64,000 nt of DNA from positions 432,001 through 496,000 of the forward strand of contig OZ024876.1 in NCBI GenBank assembly GCA_964017185.1. The letters are read 5' to 3'. Below are positions 1 to 9,682 of this stretch, one piece after another. The notes below the pieces were generated by a model. The model was given only the letters and a program-made list of their open reading frames with translations. It was not told the origin of the DNA and did not search any database. A program made the position numbers and the translations under genes. Position 1 is the stretch's first letter, and every line of letters starts with the position of its first letter. The stretch comes from Rugalucina vietnamica (taxonomy: Eukaryota > Mollusca > Bivalvia > Lucinida > Lucinidae).

Positions 1-685
1 ATGAGCTGAAATAATCTTGAAAGGGACGTAAAATGAATAAAAAAAAATAAAAGTTAGTATAAACGTATTTATTCAAGATACAAGAGCAAGAAATACACAT
101 ATAAATACATTACATAATGAGAGGATTTGAACGAAAGCATGATGCTTATAAAGTTCATTTCCTCAAATGGTTTTATTATACATTATGCAGTATGACGACA
201 TGACATGGTGCAGAAAAAATCATATTCAGCTTCATTTTTATTCATATATATAAAATAAAATACGTATAGGCGAGTCTAATATCGATAAAAGATTGAGAAT
301 ATAGACGATATCAGTGAAAGGATACCCTCCAAGAGAGAGTAAGAAAAAGAATCGTTATACCCAGTCCATCAGTAAGCTCATAGCCCAAGCCTTATCCAAG
401 GTAAAGCAGTCCTAGCAGTAAAGTATCTAAATTTTATTTAAGTGATGCCTGTTTCGATTCGCTTAGTTGCCAGTATGTATAATTGAACTTGTCTGAATAT
501 AAAAGTGTTTTCATCAAATGTAGCTTCCTGGATTCCTAAAAGAAGTTTTGGAACAGTTAATGGAGGAGGGATCATATAAGTACCGTATGCGTAGATTTCT
601 ATAATTCTCACATGTCAGCAAATAATGGGAAGCGGTTTCAATTGCACCACACGAGCATCAGGGATCAGCAACTATATTTTCATTA
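1..685. other. AT-rich non-coding stretch
   Basis: I see no coding region, RNA gene or recognisable repeat here. Short frames are interrupted and carry no recognisable motif. Confidence 0.5.
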
Positions 686-1381
686 AAGACTGCTACATTC
701 TAATCTTAATCTAGCATGGTATATCTGACCAATTCTCATCGTATGTATGGCATCAAAGTATTTAGGATATATAGGTGTGTTACTAATATGATTAATTTGG
801 AATTTGAAGGCATTATAGTGTGTACTGTCCTTAAAGCCTGTGTGCATGTCCTCAGTTGGAAGGGTGTGTCGTGTCCTCTAAGCTTGCATTCGTGTCCTCA
901 GTTGGAAGGGTGTGTCGTGTCTTCAACGGCTGCGTGCATGTCCTCAGTTGAAAGGGTGTGTCGTGTCCTTAAAGGTTGCGTGTGTGTCCTCAGTTGAAAG
1001 GGTGTGTCGTGTCCTCCAAAGTTGCATGCATGTCCTCAGTTGAAAGGGCGTGTCGTGTCCTCCAAAGTTGCATGCGTGTCCTCGGTTGAAATGGTATGTC
1101 ATTCCTCCAAGGTTGCATGCGTGTCCTCAGTTGAAAGGGTGTGTCGTGTCCTCGGAAGAAGAATATGTCCTCGTTTGAAAAAGTTTGTATCGTCCCCAAT
1201 TGGAGGTCATGACAAAAGAATAAAGTTATTGTGTTTTCAAAAATATATTTGTTTAAAACAGTGAATATTTAATATCGGTCACCTTATGGCAGTGTTCCTT
1301 TGCTGAAAAAACAAGTGGAAAGCACTGTCCCAAATTTGACATGGGCTCAGTTGGAGGTGCTTTATTATAAAGATGATGTTT
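686..1381. repeat. First unit of a ~690-bp direct tandem duplication
   Basis: The sequence from AAGACTGCTACATTCTA (686) recurs from 1382 almost unchanged. Both units have the same order: a unique head, a 46-bp minisatellite, the tail TGACAAAAGAATAAAG, and a block ending in GGGCTCAGTTGG. The 93-codon frame starting at 716 is repeated with few changes at 1407, but its second half is only the minisatellite translated, so I do not call it a gene. Confidence 0.9.
826..1200. repeat. 46-bp minisatellite, about 8 copies
   Basis: A 46-bp unit containing GTCCTCAGTTGAAAGGG and GTGTCGTGTCCTCC is repeated head to tail, with unit starts near 848, 894, 940, 986 and 1032. Units differ by point changes and the last ones are degenerate. 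The array lies wholly inside the first duplication unit. Confidence 0.9.
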
Positions 1382-2066
1382 AAGACTGCTACATTCTAAA
1401 TCTAGCATGGTATATCTGACCAATTCTCATCGTATGTATGGCATCAAAGTATTTAGGATATATAGGTGTGTTACTAATATGATTAATTTGGAATTTGAAG
1501 GCATTATAGTGTGTACTGTCCTTAAAGCCTGTGTGCATGTCCTCAGTTGGAAGGGTGTGTCGTGTCCTCTAAGCTTGCATTTGTGTCCTCAGTTGGAAGG
1601 GTGTGTCGTGTCTTCAACGGCTGCGTGCATGTCCTCAGTTGAAAGAGTGTGTCGTGTCCTTAAAGGTTGCGTGCGTGTCCTCAGTTGAAAGGGTGTGTCG
1701 TGTCCTCCAAAGTTGCACGCATGTCCTCAGTTGAAAGGGCGTGTCGTGTCCTCCAAAGTTGCATGCGTGTCCTCGGTTGAAATGGTGTGTCGTGTCCTCC
1801 AAAGTTGCGTGCGTGTCCTCAATTGAAAGGGTGTGTCGTGTCCTCGGAAGAAGAATATGTCCTCGTTTGAAAAAGTGTGTATCGTCCCCAATTGGAGGTC
1901 ATGACAAAAGAATAAAGTTATTGTGTTTTCAAAAATATATTTGTTCAAAACAGTGAATATTTAATATCGGTCACCTTATGGTAGTGTTCCTTTGCTGAAA
2001 AAACAAGTGGAAAGCACTGTCCCCAGTTAGTGGTGAAATTTGACATGGGCTCAGTTGGGGGTGCTT
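1382..2066. repeat. Second unit of the ~690-bp tandem duplication
   Basis: This is a direct repeat of 686-1381 with scattered substitutions. It has an extra ~18 bp near 2023-2040, between the shared AAAGCACTGTCC and AATTTGACATGGG. Similarity stops around GTGCTT at 2066. The small number of differences suggests a fairly recent duplication. Confidence 0.9.
1517..1895. repeat. 46-bp minisatellite, second array
   Basis: This is the counterpart of the array at 826-1200, with the same unit and similar copy number. The two arrays kept nearly the same unit order, so they were copied as a block and did not expand separately. Confidence 0.9.
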
Positions 2067-2070
2067 ACTT

Positions 2071-2100
2071 GTATGTGTGCGTGTGTGTGTGTGTGTGTAC
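2071..2100. repeat. (GT)n microsatellite
   Basis: A TGTATGTGTGCG lead-in is followed by an uninterrupted GT run just after the second duplication unit. Confidence 0.85.
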
Positions 2101-3020
2101 TCGCGTAAAGAATATTGTCATCCTGTTTTAAGATTAATCAAGGTACGCGGCACGTTATATTATGAAAAAAACGAACTGTATGTTTCTCAGTCTATAAACA
2201 TTCATTTTCTTGAAAATAATATTGTTTTAGTTTGAAGTTTAATTATATTTATTTGAATTCAACCAGATAAACATCACGCATAATTCAAGAGAATAAATGA
2301 GGATCAGAAAGAAAGCCTTTGACTTGGAAAAAACATCCCAAATATCGTAATTATCGCATTCAAAATGCTGAAATACTGTGGAAAGTCTACAAAACCTTAA
2401 CTTATCTGTATGGCTATGCAAAATGTAGCTAGGATGTCGCACTTATGACTTGCAGATGATTGTCTAATGGACTCAAAACGAAACATCAACCGAATAAAAA
2501 ACATCAATATTTCGAGTATCTGTTTGAAATACATGAATAAATGTATAAACATGCCAAAATAATTTATGTTCTCTCACGAGACAGCACTTGGAACTGTAGG
2601 TCTCACACCTAATAAATATCCAAATATCTTTACATGTACACTATGCAGTGTACTATTTGAGTTAGTGCCTACGTCCGCGGAAAACATTTTAAGTCGTTCA
2701 GGGCGGCTAACTAATCCTAGCCACATTACGCCTGTACAAGCCTTCAGTATATTCATATTTTCATGTCTCCCAGAAAGAAATATTGACGTGAGGATAGATC
2801 AGCTCTTATACCAAAAATACGATCGAGCTCCCAATACAAGAGAAAACATACATGTGGGCTGCCGTCTCAAACTTCAATTCCTTTAAGATTTAAGAATTTA
2901 ATGTAGTAGGGCATTTCATGATTCTTGCATTTGCCAAAAAATATAATCAGCTGATAATATATGTTTTATTTCTAAAGATTTTTTGTCACAAGAGAGACAA
3001 ATAAAGAAAAGAAAAAAAAG
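2101..3020. other. Unassigned non-coding sequence
   Basis: I recognise nothing here. A 106-codon frame at 2566-2886 (+) overlaps a 60-codon frame on the other strand and shows no domain, signal peptide or conserved-looking motif. Confidence 0.4.
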
Positions 3021-3094
3021 TGATCCGTCCGGGACTCGAACCCAGAACCTTTCGCTTTCAATTCCAAGCACGCTACCTACTGAGCTACACAGCT
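3021..3094 (-). pseudogene. tRNA-like sequence (tRNA pseudogene or SINE head)
   Basis: On the minus strand there is a near-perfect internal promoter A box (TAGCTCAGTAGG) and a perfect B box (GGTTCGAGTCC). The T arm pairs (CTGGG with CCCGG), and a T run follows the 3' end, as in a Pol III terminator. The acceptor stem does not pair: the 3' strand ACGGATC has no matching 5' strand, and the anticodon arm is irregular. A functional tRNA is therefore unlikely. Confidence 0.55.
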
Positions 3095-3267
3095 ACACGT
3101 CCTAGACTATTTCACTTTTGGACTCTTTTATTTTATTGGTAATTTTGACTAAGTAATTCTTCATAATGTCCCTCGTCTTCGTCACAAATATGCCCTCACG
3201 AGTCGTCCCTTATCACACGGAAAGTTATAACCGCAAGCGCCAGCAGCATTTACGTTCAAAAGTGAAA

Positions 3268-3419
3268 AATGTCTATTATGAAAATAGCTGCTAACACGGC
3301 TTTTGATATGTTTTCTTAGCATAAGTACCTGATTGATAATTTATTTTTCCCACCTCGATTTTAGAGTGGGAATTTCTTTCTGATTGCGTCATTTCCTGAT
3401 CATTGCCCACCGTTACCTT
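3268..3419 (+). mobile_element. PLE group B, 3'-terminal fragment
   Basis: The last ~150 bp of the PLE 3' UTR, recognised by AATAGCTGCT, ATAAGTACCTGATT, the CCCACCTCG block and an ending in TTGCCC...GTTACC. It is strongly diverged and 5'-truncated, as expected of an old target-primed insertion. Confidence 0.75.
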
Positions 3420-5020
3420 TAATACATTTTTTTATTATTTTATTTTATTTTATTTTATCTTGTTTTTACATATCGACTTATCCACAAAATTCACGAAAAT
3501 AGTTCGTGCAATTGAGCTATCGAAAATAAACAAGTGGCGGCAGAGAGTTTTGTTTAAGTCCGTTATGCAGTAAAGATGCGTATTCTTTAATTACACCATT
3601 AGTATTTTCTATGTTGATTCACAGTTGAAAATCAGCTGAGTGGTAACGAAACAGTCCTTGATCCATAAATGGATGTGGCGAGGGTGGGTGGGTTCGAAAC
3701 GCATATGTGTTTGTTTTTATTTATTTATTTTTATCTTTAATTTCATTCAGCTCTCAAAAAAGTGTAAATTTGATTAAGACTTCTTGAGTTTTATTTAGCG
3801 TACTTCATTGCATACCTTGAAATTGCTCCGCTCACTTTACATTGCCGAAAACTCACACTAGTTTTCCATATCAATATTTTAGCCTGTTACTATGTCATAC
3901 AGAAAGGGTTCCAAGGAAACACGTTCCCTGCGGGTCTTCAAATACCTTTGCTATTAGAAAACGCCGCGTCGTACAGCAATTACACAAAGTTTTGTCATAA
4001 GAAAATCAATATCATCACCAAGTCATAATCAATATAATCACCAGCCTGATTAAACTCCGATCTCGTTTGCTTTGTATACCTGTAGATCCGATTTAAATCA
4101 GATATATTCACAAAATACATTGGACCGTAAAAATGCCACATCGACGTCAACAGCTTTGATGTAACATCACGGTTCTCGCATTCACGTGGTTTGGCTTGAT
4201 ATCAAAGTTATGTACATTTTATAATATATTTGAGTTAACTTAGTGAGACATATGCAGATAAAGATATAGAAATAGATTCATGTTATTATTAAAGTAATAA
4301 GATGGAAACAAAATGATTAAATAAAATCAAATAAAACTATAATTCGAACACATACCAAAAATACAGTCGATATTTCACCACTCTCTGATCAACTACAGTA
4401 CTATCACGGCCATGACTTCATCGTTAGTGTAGGATTGAAAAAGATTAAACATTGAAACAGAAACCTCTTGATTTTTACGGAAAAGGCGGGCACTTTCCAG
4501 AAAACATTAACCCTTGATATGGAATTTACGACCTATAGACATTACAATTATTGCAGGCATTATACCTCCTTGCATTTGACTTTTCTCGGTTCAAAACGAA
4601 GCGCGTGTTATGTGTTTAGTGTAAAAATGTTTGGGTGATTATATTTGGTATGAATGCAGGCAAATGAATAAATGTATTGTCATTTTTTTTCTACCAAAAA
4701 TCCCGATTGTCTGGAATGGTTTTCAAAACGCCTGTTTTAGACATCGAAGCAGCAATATAAATTTAGACGCTAAATGGCAGCTGTCTCATGTGTCAGTGGT
4801 TTGGTTTGGAAATGTCGAAATTTAAACATATTCAAACTTTTGCTTATTGCAAATGTCACCAATAAGCGTTCACGATTGCATGCCTGTTTATCATATTTAA
4901 GTCATTATAAAGTTTTTACTGACTTCTGTGATTTTTACATGACACCTGTATCTCTGTCAGTAATCAGCATCTGTAAAGATCCTTTATTTTGATTTTTACG
5001 CCAACTGATGTGTTTCTACT
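3420..5020. other. Unassigned AT-rich sequence
   Basis: A short TTTTA-type run at 3427-3460 is the only simple repeat. The frames at 4631-4992 overlap each other and resemble nothing I recognise. Confidence 0.4.
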
Positions 5021-5059
5021 TGACGTCGTCGTCATTGACGTCACGTGACGTTGACGTCA
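5021..5059. promoter_or_regulatory. Cluster of CRE-like TGACGTCA sites around an E-box
   Basis: Two perfect TGACGTCA palindromes lie at 5036-5043 and 5052-5059, a TGACGTC half at 5021-5027, and a CACGTG E-box at 5042-5047. TGACGTCA is the known CREB/ATF site. No gene is seen downstream, so a regulatory role is inference from motif density only. Confidence 0.35.
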
Positions 5060-5502
5060 TTTCCTGTTAATTTGTTTTCATTACACTTGACAAAAGCCAT
5101 GAAGCTGAAACGTTGTGTAAATAAACAGTAAATCCATGTTCGAAGTTATTTTCTGTATTTTATCCAATATCATGCTGACTTATGAAACGCGAAAAAAAAA
5201 AAACATTTCATTCATAATTCTTACTTTCTATTGAAATTTTCAGTAGTTGTACAGAAACGCACTACTTAATTTTATGAAAATATTTCAAGAAAAATACATT
5301 CACGCATTTAGCGTGTGATCAGATGAAAATAAGGGTTCTTTTGAAATATTATAAAGCGGGTAGTGAAGCATAAATACGGCTCGCCAGACCCACTTCTCTA
5401 ATAATAGAAAAATGACAAGCTGGGTCAAAATCTAGAACGATCTAATTACGATATACAGACACTGACAAAGATACGTACAAAAAAATATGGCGGTTATTTA
5501 AG

Positions 5503-5648
5503 GATTGAAATTCATATTTTAGCTTCAAATGTATGATGAAAAACATTAGGCTGTTTTAATGTCTGTGAAGCCCGAATGGCTTCACCGAGACATTTAAACA
5601 ACTAATGTTTTTCATCATCCAGTGAAAGCTAAAATCTGAATTTCAATA
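5503..5648. mobile_element. Fold-back (MITE-like) palindrome, copy 1
   Basis: Inverted-repeat arms of about 60 bp flank a short centre (GAAGCCCGAATGGCTTC, itself a hairpin). The arms run from GATTGAAATTCATATTTTAG to its approximate complement ending AATTTCAAT. The left arm carries several mismatches. No coding capacity. It is followed 4 bp later by a second, better-preserved copy. Confidence 0.8.
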
Positions 5649-5652
5649 CTTA

Positions 5653-5799
5653 AGGATTGAAATTCAGATTTTAGCTTTCACTGGATGATGAAAAACATTA
5701 GGCTTTTTTAATGTCTGTGAAGCCCGAAGGGCTTTTCGGAGACATTAAAACAGCTAATGTTTTTCATCATCCAGTGAAAGCTAAAATCTGAATTTCAAA
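5653..5799. mobile_element. Fold-back (MITE-like) palindrome, copy 2
   Basis: The same element as 5503-5648 in direct tandem. Its arms (GAAATTCAGATTTTAGC and the complement GCTAAAATCTGAATTTC) pair almost perfectly over ~60 bp around GAAGCCCGAAGGGCTTTTC. The total is ~147 bp with no terminal protein-coding sequence, fitting a non-autonomous hairpin element. Superfamily not assignable. Confidence 0.8.
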
Positions 5800-5832
5800 A
5801 CTTGTATTTACATTTAATATTATTAATCAAGG

Positions 5833-6159
5833 TTCAGATTTTTAATTGCGCATATCACCGTTCATTTTCATGTTATTTGACATTAAATCCGACTTAACGT
5901 AATTTTGGAATAGCAAAAACGTCAAATTTTCGCGCCTGACGTCATAGCGATACGCGACCAACGTCACGACAACAAGAGTAAACAAACAACGCCACTGGAT
6001 TGGTTTTGACGTCGCCCCGCCCATAGGCGTGGCCTCTAGATCACGTGACTTAATGTTTTTCATTGGGAAATGAAGAACATCAAGAAAGATACTTTCATCT
6101 AGGGTCACTGCAATAAAAATGTAAATCTTTATATTGACAGTTATATTATCAATCAATCA
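5833..6159. repeat. ~325-bp direct tandem repeat, unit 1
   Basis: The block containing CATGTTATTTGACATT, AACGTCA, CCGCCCATA and GGCCTCTAGATCACGTGA recurs from 6160 in the same order with ~15% visible differences. A 104-codon minus-strand frame spans the unit but is not kept open in unit 2, so it is not called. Confidence 0.85.
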
Positions 6160-6460
6160 TCAGATTTTTTATTGTACTTATCATCATCTCTCCTTTTCAT
6201 GTTATTTGACATTGAATACGAATTCACGTAATTTTGGAACAGCCAAAGACGTCAAAGTTTCGCACTGAACGTCATGACGATACTCGACCGGCGTCACGCC
6301 AACAAGAGTAAATAAACAACATTACTGTCTGGTTTTGACATCGCTCCGCCCATACACGTGGCCTCTAGATCACGTGATTTTATTTTTTTTTTCATTGGGA
6401 AATGAACAACATCAAGAAAGATACTTTTATCTAGGACGATTGCAATAAAATATTAATATA
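6160..6460. repeat. ~325-bp direct tandem repeat, unit 2
   Basis: A direct repeat of 5833-6159, ending in AAGAAAGATACTTTTATCTA and GCAATAAAAT. It lies immediately upstream of the interrupted PLE at 6476. Confidence 0.85.
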
Positions 6461-6514
6461 ATGTAGTACTATACCGAATCTAATCACATTAGACATTTTA
6501 TTAAAATTCCGGCG

Positions 6515-6878
6515 TTGTGCCGTGCGGCAGCCCTAAAAGGTCTCCCCGTACATCGTAAATAGTACAGATTGTATTTTTTTCTTTCGGTCCTTTGAGATCA
6601 GTTAATATATTGAGAGTATTCCAAACACTTACGTTTAGAAATATACTTCTAAGCATTGTTTTAATTTCTTGATCCCGTTTAGGAATGTGTCTTTGATTTA
6701 GACTTTTCGTATAAATTCTCGAAATTGCAGCACTATAGTCTGGATTTAGTTGCCAGTAAAAAGGGCTACTGATGAGGGTTCATTACCCGAAATTGCGCAA
6801 TATAGTCCATACTATCTCCCTTTGAATGTTTAAATGCCTCCAAAGGATCAACCCATTATATTTTATTTCCTTTCATTA
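6515..6878 (+). mobile_element. Hammerhead-bearing repeat C (retrozyme-like monomer)
   Basis: This ~364-bp unit interrupts the PLE copy, because the flanks AAATTCC and TTTCAT are contiguous in the other 5'-complete copy (near 49775). The body has GCCGTGCGGCAGCCC, TCTCCCCGTACATCG and TTTGAGATCAGTTAAT, which recur at 23862-23960 (+) and 27725-27840 (-). The ribozyme is at 6763-6808. No open frame. Size, single ribozyme per unit and lack of coding match metazoan retrozymes, which are thought to be mobilised by retroelement machinery (established family). Assignment here is inference. Confidence 0.7.
6763..6808 (+). ncRNA. Hammerhead ribozyme, apparently complete
   Basis: Order: stem I strand GGGCTA (6763-6768), core CTGATGA (6769-6775), stem II GGGT / TCATT loop / ACCC (6776-6788), core GAAA (6789-6792), short stem III TTGCGCAA (6793-6800), TA with predicted cleavage after A6802, then TAGTCC (6803-6808). 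TAGTCC pairs with GGGCTA over 6 bp with one G-U. All invariant bases of the CUGANGA/GAAA core are present. This is a type I layout with a minimal stem III, the form known from Penelope-like elements and retrozymes. Activity is predicted, not shown. Confidence 0.85.
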
Positions 6879-7870
6879 ATAAAGGAATTGACTGCATTGA
6901 TTTACCCAGCATATTCCAGGATAAATAAGTGATACAGTCTATACCTACGTACTTCCAAAATTCAGAACCTCCAATTTTTTGTTACAAATACAATAAACCA
7001 ATCAGAAATACTATTTTTAATTTCAATAAACTTTTTTTTATCTTGATATCCATGCTTATAACCCTAAGTTTTGAGATTGTAAAGATTCAAAATATGTTAA
7101 TCAACCATCCGGACATATAATAACTGGAAATTTAAAAATAATTTCGGATTCTAGAATAAGCAAAATTGTTTCTAAAGGTCCGAAATATAGATTTGCTTCC
7201 AACATTAATTTCGACAAATGTAGAGTGGAGATTGTATCTGCATTGAATGATTTCGGTAATCGATGGTGTTGATGATAGTGCTCTTAAAGAATGGACGAAC
7301 GTATTAACTTTTATTCACAAAATACTAATCTTTTACCTCCTAAACCCAAATCGTCCTTTAGGCATTTGAAGCAGGGTATCCAAGGATTTCATAAAAAGTA
7401 TGTCTTGGTTACGGCAGACAAAGCCGCGAACAATGTTGTTGTCGTTTGTAGGCTTCACTGCATTAACACCTTAAAACATGAGCTTGATGGTACCAGGGCT
7501 TATCTGGAGACAGATACTGATGAAATGTATGTAGTTAATGCTCACTTAAACGATTTGCCTGTAAAGTTTTCTGTTTGTGTGAATGAAGACCAAGCCAAAC
7601 TTCCTACAATGTATTGCTTACCTAAGCTTCACAAAAGACCATACAAAGCTAGATTTATTGCGAATTCTAGACTTAAAGCTATTAATTTTAGTTGGTTCGG
7701 GTCGGAGCTTCTTGTCTGTTGCTTGGCCCATCGGGGTCCAACTGTTGTTTTTCTTTTTGCTCCGGAGTTAGTAAGTTATTCAGCGCCCAGGGATCTCCAT
7801 CGTCGGGCCGCTTACTCAATCTGTGAGTCCTTGTTTTTGATTCATCAGGATGCTTATGATTTTTTGTTAT

Positions 7871-7957
7871 GACTTTAATAGTCGAAACCGCGGTATGCCC
7901 CATCCCCTTTCTCATTAATGTTTTCACTGCTCTTAAAGGATCTCAGTTTTATTTTTA
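7871..7957 (+). mobile_element. Hammerhead repeat D, truncated inside the ribozyme
   Basis: Begins at stem II (GACTTTAATAGTC), followed by GAAA, CCGCGG, and the stem I 3' strand, here TGCCCC where other copies have TGGCCC. The CUGANGA half is missing. It continues into the D tail ending CTGCTCTTAAAGGATCTC. It abuts the deleted PLE copy exactly, so this junction is a rearrangement or insertion point. Confidence 0.7.
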
Positions 7958-8462
7958 TTTACCTTTCGATTTATTTACAAGGTGTTAAGATACCATTTCT
8001 TTCGTTCGTCTTGGTGGAATACGGTATTTCTTTGCATGCATCGATATGCTTGATCATAAATACACGTTCATGCACACATGTATTATTCGCCTTATGGTAA
8101 TCTTAGAGTCTCCTCTTCTATTCTTTGTGCTGATGCGTCACCAATACGGCAATAGATCATGTATGTAACTATCTCTTTTAGTTTCCTTCAAAATAAAATT
8201 TGAAATTCGACGACTTCATTTATCAATTTATTAAGCCCAAGGTAATACCTGCATTATTAATAAAGTTAAACAACTGAATCTACCATGATTTCTCCTTTGG
8301 CCGATACAAAGCTTTGTAAATCACCTGTCTACATGGAAAAAAAGGTAAATGATTACCGTTTGAATTCTGTCAACATGGACGACAATTGAAGCCTAAATTA
8401 AAATTATTTTCGTTATGTTTATAACACAATACATTTCAGCAATATTACAAATTAAGACTTTG
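7958..8462. other. Unassigned sequence
   Basis: No recognisable gene or repeat. Confidence 0.4.
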
Positions 8463-8729
8463 GAAAAAGGTACAAGTAGGCAAAAATCAGGAAAAGGCGC
8501 AATCAGAAAGAGATTCCCACTCCAAAAACCGAGGTGGGAAAAAACAAACTTACAATCAAGCACTTATACCATGAAACATATCGTAAGCCGAATGAGCAGC
8601 TATTTTCCCAATAGGTGGTCACTCAGTTACCTTAACTTAATTAAAATATGAAAACATACATAAGGCGCCAACAGCACAAAAAAGTTTTAAACACCAAAAC
8701 ATAAAACAAAAAGAACCATCACAGAAGTC
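8463..8729 (-). mobile_element. PLE group A, 3' UTR fragment
   Basis: A minus-strand copy starting at the conserved 3' terminus (AAGGTACAAGTAGGCA) and running ~265 bp to AACCATCACAGAAGT, where similarity ends. 5'-truncated. Confidence 0.85.
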
Positions 8730-8797
8730 AACATTCATTCAGAACGACACAGTGTATGCACATGTGCGTGCCACATGGTGGATCTATTTGTAAATAG

Positions 8798-9632
8798 AAA
8801 GGTACAAGTACGCAAAGATCAGGAAAATGTGCAATCAGAAACAGAAAAAAAGATTTCCAATCCAAAAACCGAGATAGGAAAAAAACAAACCAACAACCAG
8901 GCTCTTGTACCATGAAAACACACTGCAAGCGGAATGGGCAGCTATTTTCCCAATAGGTGGCCACCCAGTTACCTAAACCCAACTTAAAACATGAAAACAC
9001 ACATAAGGCGCCAACAACACAAAAATCTCAAACACCAAGACATAAAACACAAGAACCATCACAGAAGCACTGCCTTGGAACGATCAGTGACACAAAGTCT
9101 CTGGCGGGCTTAAATCGACCCAACAGGCAACCAACCTCACCCTCAGCTTCTGCAGTGGTTCATAACATTTAGTTAGTTCTTCGGTCCTCGTGGGGAATCT
9201 CTAACTAATCAATAAATCATCCAGAACAAACAGATAAATCATGATAAACATCCTGATGAATCAAAAACGAGGACTCAACAGATTCAGTAAGCTGTCCGAC
9301 GACGGGGATCCCTGGGCACCGAATAACATAGTAACTCATGAGCAAAAGATAAACACCAGTTGGACCCCGATGGGCCAAGCAACAGACAGGAAGCTCCGGC
9401 CCCAACCAATTAAAATGAATAGCTTAAAGTCGGGGCCATCATAGAGTCTGACGCCCGACCCACCGGCGTGCAATTAAAGAAGGCAGCATAATTATCAACC
9501 AGGATTGTGTTAAAAACTAAGCATGCATACTGTCGCATAACATTCAAATTATAACCTATACGTCTGTAACGTGTAATGATTTTTCCGAACTGAAAAGAAA
9601 ATTCCTTCCTTCCTATAAGTTTCTTAAATTTC
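8798..9632 (-). mobile_element. PLE copy, 3' UTR plus end of RT frame
   Basis: Starts at GGTACAAGTACGC and covers the whole 3' UTR, the terminal coding block (VDNYAAFFNCTPVGRASDSMM region, reverse, about 9400-9530) and the preceding RT tail to about 9632. Carries substitutions and small indels. 5'-truncated. Confidence 0.85.
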
Positions 9633-9682
9633 CTCCCATCCGAACCCCCTGGTGAAATAATATCTTTTGGCATGTCACCAAT

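Larger units (their letters stand above)
6476..7868 (+). pseudogene. PLE copy with 5' region and large internal RT deletion
   Basis: This copy starts with CTAATCACATTAGAC (also at 49812 going down on the minus strand), is interrupted by a ribozyme repeat at 6515-6878, and resumes at TTTCATTAATAAAGG. Translation gives the PLE N-terminal region (GHIITGNLK near 7110, PKPKSSFRHLKQG near 7345, ADKAANNVVVVCRLH near 7420, LPKLHKRPYKARFIAN to 7664). At about 7670 it jumps straight into the 3' UTR, so the RT catalytic core (about 1.27 kb, compared with 20501-22929) is missing. An in-frame TGA lies at 7072-7074. Not functional. Confidence 0.8.

Noticed and set aside
716-1264. 93- and 86-codon frames, repeated at 1407-1956, as genes
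   Set aside because: Half of each is the 46-bp minisatellite read through, both strands are open because of the repeat composition, and the repeated frame comes from the tandem duplication, not coding conservation.
686-2066. CRISPR-like array
   Set aside because: The 46-bp units are contiguous minisatellite repeats without distinct unique spacers, in a eukaryotic setting.
2566-2886. 106-codon plus-strand frame
   Set aside because: No recognisable motif, overlapped by an opposite frame, no splice or promoter context; cannot be supported as a gene.
5842-6156. 104-codon minus-strand frame
   Set aside because: It lies wholly in a tandem repeat unit and is not kept open in the second unit.
7660-7690. 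The PLE internal gap as a spliced intron (retrocopy)
   Set aside because: The removed segment begins CTCTTG and ends CCCCG in the intact copy, so it has no GT/AG borders.
9240-9280. CTGATGA in minus-orientation PLE 3' UTRs as a further hammerhead core
   Set aside because: No GAAA at the right distance and no stem II after CTGATGA (ATCAAAAAC follows). It is just part of the UTR.
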